From contig JAJDAH010000017.1 of assembly GCA_029261965.1 (NCBI GenBank), forward strand, positions 32,501 to 87,250: 54,750 bases of DNA, in the 5' to 3' direction. Below the pieces are notes generated by a model, which saw only the letters and a program-made list of their open reading frames with translations, searched no databases and was not told the DNA's origin. The stretch's first letter is position 1; every line of letters begins with the position of its first letter. The DNA comes from Polyangiaceae bacterium (lineage in GTDB: Bacteria > Myxococcota_A > Polyangia > Polyangiales > Polyangiaceae). Made by a program: the position numbers and the translations under genes. Positions 25,615-34,001 of this stretch are shown here, in pieces.

Positions 25615-26205
25615 TCAATACTCTTCGTCGGCGCTCGGTTCGGGGGGGGCCAACGCCTCGCGGACCGAGCGGCGGGTGAGAGCGAACGCGCTCAAGCCGA
25701 GCGCGGCGAGCTCGGCGGCGAGCTTGACCCGGAATATCCACCAGGTCGACGTCGGCGAGATCGGCGACGACTTGGGGCTCGCGGCCGCCAGCGCGTCGAA
25801 GATCGCCTGACGGATGGGTTCGCGGAGAACGAACCCCAGGCCAGCGAGGATGGCACTCGCGGTGATCGCCTGGAGCGCGAACCCCGCCGACGCGCGTCGT
25901 CCGATGAGAGCGTTGAACCCGACGAGAACGAGGAGGCTGCCGAGCAAGAGCTGCGCGATGCCGATGGGTAGGAGCGTCGTCGGGTGGGCCTGGATCGCCT
26001 GAATGCGAGCCTGGGTGGCTGCGATGGTGATGGCATCCGTCTGCTCGCCGAGCACCCGCGCCCCGGAGAACGGATCTCGAATCAGTTCGATCGTCGCGTA
26101 CCCCTCGTTGAGCGTGTTCAGGCCCACGAGCGACATCACGATGAGTGCCACGCCGAGCAAAATCGGCCGTCGAGGCGGTCTGTCCGCGTGGTCCTCGTCG
26201 GACAT
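25615..26205 (-). CDS. Membrane protein of unknown function upstream of mutL
   Basis: The 196-residue protein has about four membrane helices: PILLGVALIVMSLVGLN, LLPIGIAQLLLGSLLVLVGFNAL, FALQAITASAILAGLGFVL and VKLAAELAALGLSAFAL. Residues ~35-75 would be extracytoplasmic. No conserved catalytic motif is seen. It is first in the run leading into mutL-miaA-kinase; the divergent gene starts 65 bp away. I cannot name a family. Confidence 0.78.
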   Translation of the reverse strand: MSDEDHADRPPRRPILLGVALIVMSLVGLNTLNEGYATIELIRDPFSGARVLGEQTDAITIAATQARIQAIQAHPTTLLPIGIAQLLLGSLLVLVGFNALIGRRASAGFALQAITASAILAGLGFVLREPIRQAIFDALAAASPKSSPISPTSTWWIFRVKLAAELAALGLSAFALTRRSVREALAPPEPSADEEY

Positions 26206-26270
26206 CGCGACAGGATGCCACCTCGAGCCTTGTTCGTCGACGACCGATCTTCACGGAGTACACTCACGCC

Positions 26271-26990
26271 GTGAAGCTCTTTCGCGTAGGGCTCTTGATG
26301 TGCGCTTGGAGGGCGCTCGCGTGCGCTTCGGCACCGCAGGTTGCAACGGCAACACCAGAAGCGCCCGAAGTCGTCGTCGAGCAGCCCAAGCCAGCGCCGA
26401 CAATCGAACGAGCCGATCCACCATCGGAACGAAGCGAAGCGTCCAGCGAGCGGGCGCGGTCGCTTCGCCTCGTGCTGGTCGAAGTGGATCCAGCGCACAG
26501 CATGAGCCCACGCGAGCTCGTCACCGACGGAGATCGACATTTCCACGCCGGCGACTTCGAGGAAGCGGCGGCGTACTTTTTTACCGCCGCCCGGCGTCGG
26601 CCATCGGATCCGGTTGCTCGATTGGCGCTCGGCCACGTTCTGTCGCCGCTCGGGTTCTACGATGAAGCGACAGACTCGATCACCCGTGGCATGGCTCTGT
26701 TCGCGGCGAGCCGCGGCTCGCGCGGACCGACCTGGGGCGAGATGAAGGTCGATCTTCGCGGCTTCTACGCGAGCCGTCGACGCTTCGCGCTGCAACTCCG
26801 GCAGCTCGAGACTTGGGTCGATGAAAACGCTCGGGACGTCAAAGCCACATTCCTCCTCGCCTACACCTATTACTTCTCGGGACGCAGGAGCGATGCCAAA
26901 AAGCTTTTTCGCCGAGCTTTGGCTCTGGACCCGGATTTCGACGAGGCGCTGTATTTTCTGCGGCTGCTCGGCGCGCTCGAAATGACCTGA
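26271..26990 (+). CDS. Exported TPR-repeat protein
   Basis: The 239-residue protein starts at GTG 26271 with GGAG 12 bases upstream. Its N-terminus (FRVGLLMCAWRALACASAP) is signal-like and may be a lipobox (ALAC). A Pro/Glu linker follows, then TPR-like helices (TDGDRHFHAGDFEEAAAYFFTAARRRPSDPVARLALGHVL and YYFSGRRSDAKKLFRRALALDPDFDEALYFLRLLG). TPRs mediate protein contacts in envelope assemblies. The open frame upstream to 26145 overlaps the divergent gene and is not used. Confidence 0.8.
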   Translation: MKLFRVGLLMCAWRALACASAPQVATATPEAPEVVVEQPKPAPTIERADPPSERSEASSERARSLRLVLVEVDPAHSMSPRELVTDGDRHFHAGDFEEAAAYFFTAARRRPSDPVARLALGHVLSPLGFYDEATDSITRGMALFAASRGSRGPTWGEMKVDLRGFYASRRRFALQLRQLETWVDENARDVKATFLLAYTYYFSGRRSDAKKLFRRALALDPDFDEALYFLRLLGALEMT

Positions 26991-27027
26991 TTTCGCACGT
27001 CGGCGGTTCGCGCGTGAGCTAGCGCCG

Positions 27028-27516
27028 TCACGGCCTCGCTTCCGGGGCGGCCGTGTCCTCGGCGCCCAGTCGAATTTGATCAATCCGCCACCGCCCTTCA
27101 ACGAGACGGAGGTCGAGCTCGACCTCTCGCTTGACGTCGAAGTGTCGGTCGCCGCCCTCGAGCAGTGCCGCTTCGGCCCGAGCACTGGCTCGCCCGTCGG
27201 CGCTCACGTCGACCGTGACGTTGCGGAACACGACGTCAGCCGTTCGGTAGCGAGCGGCGTGCCGTCCCACCGCGTCGACCACGCGGGGCCTGGTGGAGAT
27301 CGTGGCCCCCGGCGTCACGAGTCGAACCTGCTCGGTGAGCATGCGCCCCAAGTCGTCCTCGAGCTGGCCTGGCACGCGGGGCTCGCGAGCACGGAGCACG
27401 AGCGCAAGCTCGTCGATCGCCCCGCGCGCGCGTTGCTCGGGCGTAGTCGACCAGACGTACCACGCGCCCGCGACGAGCAAGAGGCCGAGCGCGAAAGCCG
27501 TCCACCGCTTCTTCAC
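27028..27516 (-). CDS. Single-pass membrane protein, NTF2-like periplasmic domain (unknown role)
   Basis: The 162-residue protein starts at GTG 27516 (MKKRWTAFALGLLLVAGAWYVW), giving a clean N-terminal anchor. The rest resembles small NTF2/SnoaL-like folds: RARGAIDELALVLRAREP, RYRTADVVFRNVTVDVSADGRASARAEAALLEGG and EVELDLRLVEGRWRIDQIRLG. Ligand and function are unknown. It follows rpmA by 22 bp on the same strand and may be co-transcribed with rplU-rpmA. The frame extends upstream, but without a better start. Confidence 0.75.
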   Translation of the reverse strand: MKKRWTAFALGLLLVAGAWYVWSTTPEQRARGAIDELALVLRAREPRVPGQLEDDLGRMLTEQVRLVTPGATISTRPRVVDAVGRHAARYRTADVVFRNVTVDVSADGRASARAEAALLEGGDRHFDVKREVELDLRLVEGRWRIDQIRLGAEDTAAPEARP

Positions 27517-27538
27517 GGCGACGTGTCGGTGGGCGCCG

Positions 27539-27802
27539 TCAGGCGGTCTGACCGGGATAAACCGAGACGCGCTTCTTCTTGCGGGTGCGCCACTCGTACG
27601 CGACCGTTCCGTCGACGAGCGAAAACAGGGTGAAGTCCTTCCCCATGCCGACATTGCGGCCGGGAGAAATGCTCATGCCAACCTGGCGAACCAAGATGCC
27701 GCCGGCTCGGATGTCCTGGCCGCCGTAAACCTTGACGCCGCGAAACTGCGCACACGAGCCGCGCCCGTTGCGAGTCGAACCACCGCCCTTTTTATGCGCC
27801 AT
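27539..27802 (-). CDS. rpmA: 50S ribosomal protein L27
   Basis: The 87-residue protein begins [16 protein letters not shown] and has [17 protein letters not shown] and FHPG-equivalent [15 protein letters not shown], all diagnostic of L27. The usual RDSNGQRLG segment reads RGSCAQFRG, a local variation. L27 reaches the peptidyl-transferase centre. It lies 3 bp after rplU, the universal order. Confidence 0.97.
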   Translation of the reverse strand: MAHKKGGGSTRNGRGSCAQFRGVKVYGGQDIRAGGILVRQVGMSISPGRNVGMGKDFTLFSLVDGTVAYEWRTRKKKRVSVYPGQTA

Positions 27803-27805
27803 GCT

Positions 27806-28120
27806 TCAGCCCGTGATCCCGGTAATGCGCACCGCCGTGAAATCCTGGCGATGACCTTGCTTGCGTTGGTAACGCTTCCGGCGCTTCAGCTTGAACACGA
27901 TGATCTTTTTCTCGCGACCTTGCTGAACGATTTCGCCTTCGACCTTGGCTCCAGCCACTGTGGGCTTGCCGATTTTCACTGACTCGCCTTCGCCGACCAT
28001 CATGACCTCGTCGAAGGCGACCTTGGCGCCGGCCTCGCCGGCGAGCTTGGCCACGCGGAGCACGTCGCCCTCGCTGACGCGATACTGCTTGCCGCCGGTC
28101 TTGATGATTGCGCTGGGCAT
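27806..28120 (-). CDS. rplU: 50S ribosomal protein L21
   Basis: The 104-residue protein has the N-terminal AIIKTGGKQYRVSEGDVLRV and C-terminal FKLKRRKRYQRKQGHRQDFTAVRI of L21. ATG 28120 gives the conserved N-terminus; an in-frame start at 28162 would add 14 Pro-rich residues unlike the family. It is first of rplU-rpmA. No obvious Shine-Dalgarno is present. Confidence 0.97.
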   Translation of the reverse strand: MPSAIIKTGGKQYRVSEGDVLRVAKLAGEAGAKVAFDEVMMVGEGESVKIGKPTVAGAKVEGEIVQQGREKKIIVFKLKRRKRYQRKQGHRQDFTAVRITGITG

Positions 28121-28205
28121 TGGAGGGGGCGGAAAGGTAGTCGGCGACCTCCGGTCAGGCAAGCCGAGTTGCTCTTGCTCGAGAAAACCTCATAATATCG
28201 GCCTG

Positions 28206-28892
28206 ATGGGCGCGACCTGGAGAGCAGTGGGACCCGGGCTCCTGCTCGCATTGTTCGGGCTGCATTGCGGTCCCCTCGACGACGACGAGGTGTCCGGCGA
28301 TCTCGGGCAGGGGGCATTTGCCTATGGTTGCGTGGATTCGAGCGACCCGGCTTGTCGCGACGGGTTCGACGCCGACGAGTTTCCCAACGGAGTCAGCACG
28401 GGTTCGAGGTTCGAGGTGAGCTTCACCGAGTTCGATCGTGTTTTCGACGACCCCGACGCCGCGCGGGTTTTTCCGGCAGCGCCCGCCTTCATCGCCGAGG
28501 AGGGAACCACTTTCCGGGCCAGAAGCGCCGGCCTGGCGGCGCTTTTGGCCCAACAGCTCAACGGTGGACGGGTCATCGACTTCGTGCACGTTCGCATCGC
28601 CGACATCGTGGAGCTCCGTGTCGTCGAATCAGACGGAGATCCAGTGTCGCTGACGCTCACCGAGGGCGAGCTGCTCGAGCTGAGGGTGTTCGGCGTCGAC
28701 GATGTCGGCACCATGCTGTCGGGCTCGCGTTCCTACGATTGGTCGACGAGCGATTCGCTCGTCGTGGCGCTGGACACGTTGTCCCCGACCGCGCTCATGA
28801 CCGTCCGGGCCGAAGCGGCGGGCCCGGCGACCGTGACCGTCGAGACCGAAGGCGCGACGGCCAGCGTCGATTTTTCCGTGGTGGCGCCGTGA
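28206..28892 (+). CDS. Lipoprotein with Ig-like C-terminal domain
   Basis: The 228-residue protein starts at ATG 28206. The signal ends in LALFGLHC, a lipobox. It has a short Cys-containing segment (AYGCVDSSDPACRDG) and two beta-rich parts; the last (SLTLTEGELLELRVFGVDD...TVTVETEGATASVDFSVVAP) looks like a BIG2-type Ig-like domain. It overlaps the next lipoprotein gene by 4 bp, so the pair is probably co-assembled in the outer membrane. Function unknown. Confidence 0.82.
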   Translation: MGATWRAVGPGLLLALFGLHCGPLDDDEVSGDLGQGAFAYGCVDSSDPACRDGFDADEFPNGVSTGSRFEVSFTEFDRVFDDPDAARVFPAAPAFIAEEGTTFRARSAGLAALLAQQLNGGRVIDFVHVRIADIVELRVVESDGDPVSLTLTEGELLELRVFGVDDVGTMLSGSRSYDWSTSDSLVVALDTLSPTALMTVRAEAAGPATVTVETEGATASVDFSVVAP

Positions 28893-29263
28893 ACCGACTT
28901 CTGTTCCTCGCGTTGCTGCTCCCGGCCTGCGGATCGGGACCGAAGTTCGAGCAACTCGACTACTCGCGGGTTTCCACCGCGCCGAACGTCGTCGATCTCG
29001 AGCCCACCCAGATCCGATTGGCTCACGGTGTGGCGGTGGCTGCCGACATCGACGCTCTCCGTCCCAACGGGAAAAAGCTCGAGTCGGTCGCATTCCAGTC
29101 GAGCGACGAGTCGGTGGTCGGCGTCGCGCGTGGTCCGGATTCGCGATGGGTGTTTTTTGGTGCCGGGCTCGGGCGCACGCAGATTCAGATTTTCTCCAAA
29201 GGCAAACGCAAGGGCCAGATCGAGGCGCTCGTGGTTCGTCAGAGCGAGCTGTCCTCCGACTGA
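28889..29263 (+). CDS. Small lipoprotein, partner of the preceding gene
   Basis: The 124-residue protein starts at GTG 28889, overlapping the upstream TGA. The signal ends in LLLPAC. The mature part is a single Ig-like beta domain (VVDLEPTQIRLAHGVAVAADIDALRPNGKKLESVAFQSSDESVV... RTQIQIFSKGKRKGQIEALVV), similar in style to the C-terminal domain of its neighbour. No known family was recognised. Confidence 0.8.
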   Translation: MNRLLFLALLLPACGSGPKFEQLDYSRVSTAPNVVDLEPTQIRLAHGVAVAADIDALRPNGKKLESVAFQSSDESVVGVARGPDSRWVFFGAGLGRTQIQIFSKGKRKGQIEALVVRQSELSSD

Positions 29264-29324
29264 TTCGACGCGCGAGCGACGTTTCTCGCCCGTCGCTCGG
29301 CGATGGGGTTAACTGGCGCCGCAC

Positions 29325-31541
29325 GTGACCCGGGTTCCCGCTGAAGCGACGTCGAGCAAACGGTTCGGAACGTTCGGTGGAGTCTTCACGCCGAGCATCC
29401 TCACGATCCTCGGCGTCGTCATGTACCTGCGGTTCGGGTGGGTCGTCGGTCAGACCGGGCTCACCACCACACTCCTCATCGTGGGAGTCAGCCATCTCAT
29501 CACGATTGCCACCGGACTCAGCATCGCGAGCATCGCCACGAACCGCACGATCGGAGCTGGTGGCGCCTACTACATGATCAGCCGGTCTCTCGGCGCTCCC
29601 TCCGGAGCGGCGATTGGCCTGCCATTGTTCTTCGGGCAGGCGCTCAGCGTCAGCTTCTACGTCGTCGGATTCGCAGAGTCCGTGACCGCGTTCCTTCCCG
29701 ACGTTCCGCTCAAGGCGATCGCAGCGGTGGCGTGCCTGGTCCTCGCGGCGGTGGCGCTCAAGAGCGCGGCGTTTGCCATCAAAGTTCAATACGTCGTGAT
29801 GGCGGCGATCGGACTCTCGCTCGTCGCGTTTTTCACCGGTCGCGGCCCGAATCCGCCGGAAACGATTCAATGGGTGCGTCCAGCTGGGGGCGAGAGCTTC
29901 GCCACGGCGTTCGCCGTGTTCTTTCCCGCGGTCACGGGGATCATGGCGGGTGTCGGCATGTCAGGCGACCTCAAAGACGCTCGCAAGGCATTGCCGATCG
30001 GCACCATGGCTGCGGTCTTCGTCGGGCTCGTCGTTTACAGCGTGTTCCCGTTCTGGCTTGCGATGAACGCGACCTCGGCCGAGCTCGTCGAGAACCAGCG
30101 TGTCGTTTGGGACATCTCGAGCGTGCCGGCGCTGATCTACGTCGGCGTTTGGGGAGCGACGCTTTCGAGTGCCGTCGGCTCGCTGCTCATCGCACCGCGC
30201 ACGCTGCAAGCGTTGGCCCGCGACGGCCTCATGCCGAAGTTCTTGGGCCGGGGTTCCGGCGAGCACGACGAGCCGAGGCTTGGTGTCGCGGTGACGTTGT
30301 TGCTGGCGGCCGGAGGCATATTTCTCGGCAACCTGAACGCCATCGCGAACCTGCTCACGATGTTCTTCCTCGCGACCTACGGCCTGACGAACCTGGCGTG
30401 TGGGCTCGAACGGTGGGCGGCGAGCCCCGCGTTCCGGCCTCAGTTCCGCGTCCACTGGGGAGTGAGCATCTTCGGCGCGGTGGCTTGCTTCTACGTGATG
30501 AGCATCATCGACCTGCCGTCGATGATGGCGGCTCTCGCGGTGTGCGGCGGCATCTACGTGTGGACCCAGCGGCGAGTACTCGGGACGGCCTACGGAGACG
30601 CGCGCCACGGCATTTGGGCGGCACTGGTTCGCACCGCGCTTCACCAGCTGCGCCGCGCGGAGTTCCACCCCGCAAACTGGAGACCGAATCTCGTCATCAT
30701 GGGCGGCGACATCGAGCGTCGGCCGTACTTGCTCGAGCTGGGCAGCACGATCGTGCAGGACCAAGGCGTCGTCACTTATTTCCAACTGCTCGAAGGCACG
30801 GTCGCCGAGCACGCCGAGGAGCGGCGGCGATTGCTTCGCGCGAGCGAGGGAAAGATCGCCGCCGACTTCCCGACCGTGTTCTACCGCGTGGACGTCGTCG
30901 CGGACCGCTTTCGCGGGATCGTGGCGACTGCCCAGGGTTACGGAATGGGTAGCTTCGAAGCGAACACCGTGATGCTCGGGTGGCCGCATCAGCCAGAGCG
31001 CTACGCGGGATACGCCCAGATGGTGCGAGAGCTCGTGCTTCTGGACCGGTCGCTCTTGCTTATGCACTTCCGGCCAGAAAAGAAGTTCGGGTTCCGTCGT
31101 CGCATCGACATCTGGTGGGGCGGGCTACAGGGCAACGGGGGGCTCATGTTGCTCCTGGCTTTTCTCATCACTGCGCACGACGATTGGCGCGGGGCCCGAG
31201 TCTTCTTGGTGGTCGTCGTCAGCTCCGAGGGCGACCTCGAAGTGACTCGGGGGGCGGTCGAAAGCGTCGTGCGGTCTTCACGGGTCAACGCCACGCCCCG
31301 CATCGTCGTTCGCGAGGGTCGCGCGATTCACGAGATCATGCGCACCGAGAGCGAAAATGCCGACCTGGCGATTGTCGGCACGGCGCTCCCCGATCCGGAG
31401 CATCCGGAGCAGTTCTTCGAGCGCATGAACCCGATCCTCGACGCGCTGCCGACGACGCTCTTGGTGCACAGCGCTCGAAGCTTCTCGGGGGAGCCGGTGT
31501 TGTTCCAGGACGAGCAGGACGCGTCCCGCTCGCCGGACTGA
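29325..31541 (+). CDS. SLC12-like cation-chloride cotransporter family protein
   Basis: The 738-residue protein has an APC-fold transporter of ~12 helices starting with the typical GTFGGVFTPSILTILGVVMYLRFGWVVGQTG. It has IGAGGAYYMISRSLG and the conserved MSGDLKDARKALPIGTM. A ~280-residue cytoplasmic C-domain follows (RPNLVIMGGDIERRPYLLEL ... FRPEKKFGFRRRIDIWWGG ... ADLAIVGTALP), matching the nucleotide-binding-like tail of SLC12 proteins. It likely moves K+ or Na+ with Cl-, or amino acids, and may help osmotic balance alongside betaine. GTG 29325 is 61 bp after the lipoprotein pair. Confidence 0.9.
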   Translation: MTRVPAEATSSKRFGTFGGVFTPSILTILGVVMYLRFGWVVGQTGLTTTLLIVGVSHLITIATGLSIASIATNRTIGAGGAYYMISRSLGAPSGAAIGLPLFFGQALSVSFYVVGFAESVTAFLPDVPLKAIAAVACLVLAAVALKSAAFAIKVQYVVMAAIGLSLVAFFTGRGPNPPETIQWVRPAGGESFATAFAVFFPAVTGIMAGVGMSGDLKDARKALPIGTMAAVFVGLVVYSVFPFWLAMNATSAELVENQRVVWDISSVPALIYVGVWGATLSSAVGSLLIAPRTLQALARDGLMPKFLGRGSGEHDEPRLGVAVTLLLAAGGIFLGNLNAIANLLTMFFLATYGLTNLACGLERWAASPAFRPQFRVHWGVSIFGAVACFYVMSIIDLPSMMAALAVCGGIYVWTQRRVLGTAYGDARHGIWAALVRTALHQLRRAEFHPANWRPNLVIMGGDIERRPYLLELGSTIVQDQGVVTYFQLLEGTVAEHAEERRRLLRASEGKIAADFPTVFYRVDVVADRFRGIVATAQGYGMGSFEANTVMLGWPHQPERYAGYAQMVRELVLLDRSLLLMHFRPEKKFGFRRRIDIWWGGLQGNGGLMLLLAFLITAHDDWRGARVFLVVVVSSEGDLEVTRGAVESVVRSSRVNATPRIVVREGRAIHEIMRTESENADLAIVGTALPDPEHPEQFFERMNPILDALPTTLLVHSARSFSGEPVLFQDEQDASRSPD

Positions 31542-31988
31542 CGGTGAGTGCACTCGCTTCGCCACCTTGTCAGTGGCAGGGGGGTGGCTCGCCGACACAT
31601 TGTCCGGTTTGGTCCGACGGACTGCTGATTTCTCGGCAATGCGGGCGTGGCACGAGCGTTGCACACTCACAACGCATCTGATGTCGCGCGCTGGCGACCG
31701 TCGCGCGCCCCAACGAAAGGAGTCGAGAGCGTCTGCTTTGCCCGGTGGACCTCAATCCCCAAAACCCCATCTGTCGCGGCGGTGCCTCAACGCACCCGAT
31801 TCGCCGCCGCGCCCCATGGCAAGAAGAATCAAGCACCTCCCAACTGCGCGGGGGCTCACGAAGTCGACACGGTCCGGCTAGTGGGCCCCTCGCGTGCACC
31901 CACGAAAAACGGCGAAGTCTTCTTCCGGGCGTTCCGGCCGAGCGTATCGCGCGCGACTCGACCACGATGGCGGTATCCTCGACGGATC
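31542..31988. other. Non-coding gap holding a sigma-54 promoter and long leader
   Basis: The 447 bp contain the RpoN element at 31648-31663 and an isolated AAGGAG (31718-31723). An imperfect direct repeat is visible as cgcgcgccccaacgaaa (31703) and cgcgtgcacccacgaaaa (31890). Frames through the gap are Arg/Pro-rich, without family features, and are not called. Confidence 0.5.
31648..31663 (+). promoter_or_regulatory. Sigma-54 (RpoN) promoter, consensus match
   Basis: TGGCAC (31648-31653), five bases, TTGCA (31659-31663): a full match to the -24/-12 consensus, with GG and GC 10 bases apart. Transcription would start near 31674 and give a ~315-nt leader before the histidine kinase gene at 31989. 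RpoN promoters need an enhancer-binding activator, which is not encoded here. Confidence 0.65.
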
Positions 31989-33968
31989 GTGAGAAAGCCG
32001 GAATCAGACGGAACCCGTTCGATAACGCCGTCGGCAGACGCGTTCCGGACGCTCTTCGAAAGCTCCCCGCAGGGTCTGCAGATTTATCGCGCCGAGAGCC
32101 TCGAAGATCCGGGAGAGCTTCGTTTGCTCGCGCAGAACGCCGCCGTGAGCAAGCTCGTCGGCGTGGACGTGGGTGACAACGTCGGCAAAACGATTCGCGA
32201 GACCGCGCCTCAGTATCTCGAAAGCGAGTTCCCGTCGCGATACCTCGCCGCGATCGTCTCGGGAAAACCCGACCACTGGGTCGTCACGTATCACGACGAG
32301 CACTTTCCACGGGCGGTATGGCGCGCCAGCTTGGTTCCGCTCGACGCTGAGCACGTTGCGGTGGTTTTCGAGAACATCACGGCGCAGCACGACGCCGAGG
32401 AGCAGGTCAGGAAGCGCACGAACGAGGTCGAAAGGGCGAACCTGAAGCTCGAAGCTCTCGCCGCACGGGTCACGGCCAACCTCGACGAAAGCGAGGCGCG
32501 GTTTCGCGCCGTGCTCGATCAGGTGCCGGGGATCGTCTGGACGGCCGATCGCGACCTGGTGATTCAGTCGTCGCGCGGATCCGCGCTTTCGACGCTCGGC
32601 CTGGAGACGGACGAGGTCGTCGGGCTGACGCTTCAGCAGTTCCTCGGAACCGAGGACCCAGAAGATCCTGCGGTTCGTGCCCATGTCGAGGCGCTCGGCG
32701 GATCGCCGCGCGACTATGGCTACGAGATCGGCGGTCGAGCCTACGACGTGAAAGTGAAGCCGCTCACGTCGCCGGACGACTCTATTGCCGGGGTGATCGG
32801 AGTCGCGCTCGACGTCACCGAATACCGGGCACTGCAGGAGTCGCTCCTCAGAAAGCAGCGGCTCGAGAGCGTGGGGCGCTTAGCTGGTGGCATCGCCCAC
32901 GATTTCAACAACTTGTTGACCATCATTTTGAATCAAGCGCACTTCCTGAAAGCGCCGTCGCCGGATGCCGTCAACGCGGCTCACGATGCCGAACCGATCA
33001 TCGAAGCGGCGGAGCACGGGGCCAGACTCACGTCGCAGCTATTGGCCTTCGCCCGCCAGCAAGTGACGCGTCCCGTTCACATTCAGCTCAACGAACACAT
33101 CGAGAAAATGAGCACGATGTGGGATCGCGTGCTCGGTGACGACATCGAGGTCGTGCTCGAGCTCGATGGCTCCCTCGGGACCGTGAGGGCCGACCCCGGT
33201 CAGATCGAGCAAGTGTTGATGAACCTCACGCTCAACGCTCGTGACGCCATGCCGACCGGCGGTCGCTTGAGGATTGGCACGGCGACGGTGAACCTTCCGC
33301 AGGGCAACGCCTTCGACGTGGCGCCGGGTCGCTACGTGAAGCTGGTGGTGGAAGACGATGGCGCGGGCATGGAGGCCGACGTCGTGTCTCGGGCGTTCGA
33401 GCCGTTCTTCACGACAAAAAAGAACGAAGGCGGGACGGGGCTCGGGCTATCGACGGTCTACGGCGTCATCGAGCAGAGCGGCGGGGCGATTCGCATCGAT
33501 TCGGCCGTTGGTCGTGGCACGTGCTTCGAGATTGTCATTCCGGTTTCGCTCGTCGCGGCGGGCTCGGCGGCGGCGGAAAAAAATCCCGGAGTCAGCTCGT
33601 CGTCCGGTGGGACGATCCTCGTCACCGACGACAACCTAGCGGTTCGGCGAGTGACGGTGCGTGGGCTTCAGCGCGCCGGCTACGTCGTGCTCGAGGCCGG
33701 CGGCGGGGAAGAGGCGCTGAGCGTCGTCGCCCAGACAGGTCCGATCGACTTGGCGGTGTTGGATGTGGTGATGCCGGGGATGACTGGCCCCGAGCTCGCC
33801 GCCAAGCTCAGAGAGAAGAGTCCGAAGCTTCCCGTGGTTTACATTTCTGGATACCCTGGCGGAAGCCTCGAGCACGAGTCGGACGCGCATTTTCTGGCGA
33901 AGCCTTTCAGCCCCGTGGCGTTGCTCGAGCTGGTGGAATCGGCGATTCGTGGGAAAGAACCGTCCTGA
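31989..33968 (+). CDS. PAS-containing hybrid histidine kinase with receiver domain
   Basis: The 659-residue cytoplasmic protein has two PAS-like sensor domains (~12-135 and ~165-280) joined by a coiled coil. HisKA follows with GRLAGGIAHDFNNLL (His304), then a HATPase (NLTLNARDAMP, EDDGAGM, GGTGLGLSTVYGVI). A C-terminal receiver has VTDDN and the phospho-acceptor Asp592 in AVLDVVMPGMTG. The architecture suits a soluble sensor of small molecules or redox state passing phosphate internally. GTG 31989 is the best start, giving MRKPESDG. It lies behind a sigma-54 promoter, implying activation by an RpoN-dependent programme. Confidence 0.9.
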   Translation: MRKPESDGTRSITPSADAFRTLFESSPQGLQIYRAESLEDPGELRLLAQNAAVSKLVGVDVGDNVGKTIRETAPQYLESEFPSRYLAAIVSGKPDHWVVTYHDEHFPRAVWRASLVPLDAEHVAVVFENITAQHDAEEQVRKRTNEVERANLKLEALAARVTANLDESEARFRAVLDQVPGIVWTADRDLVIQSSRGSALSTLGLETDEVVGLTLQQFLGTEDPEDPAVRAHVEALGGSPRDYGYEIGGRAYDVKVKPLTSPDDSIAGVIGVALDVTEYRALQESLLRKQRLESVGRLAGGIAHDFNNLLTIILNQAHFLKAPSPDAVNAAHDAEPIIEAAEHGARLTSQLLAFARQQVTRPVHIQLNEHIEKMSTMWDRVLGDDIEVVLELDGSLGTVRADPGQIEQVLMNLTLNARDAMPTGGRLRIGTATVNLPQGNAFDVAPGRYVKLVVEDDGAGMEADVVSRAFEPFFTTKKNEGGTGLGLSTVYGVIEQSGGAIRIDSAVGRGTCFEIVIPVSLVAAGSAAAEKNPGVSSSSGGTILVTDDNLAVRRVTVRGLQRAGYVVLEAGGGEEALSVVAQTGPIDLAVLDVVMPGMTGPELAAKLREKSPKLPVVYISGYPGGSLEHESDAHFLAKPFSPVALLELVESAIRGKEPS

Positions 33969-34001
33969 GCCTGACCCCTCGCGGTCTATGCTGCGCGCCC
34001 G

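Noticed and set aside
31745-32176. 143-codon frame in the sigma-54 leader
   Set aside because: Arg-rich, overlaps the kinase gene by ~190 bp in another frame, and the AAGGAG is too far from its GTG start.
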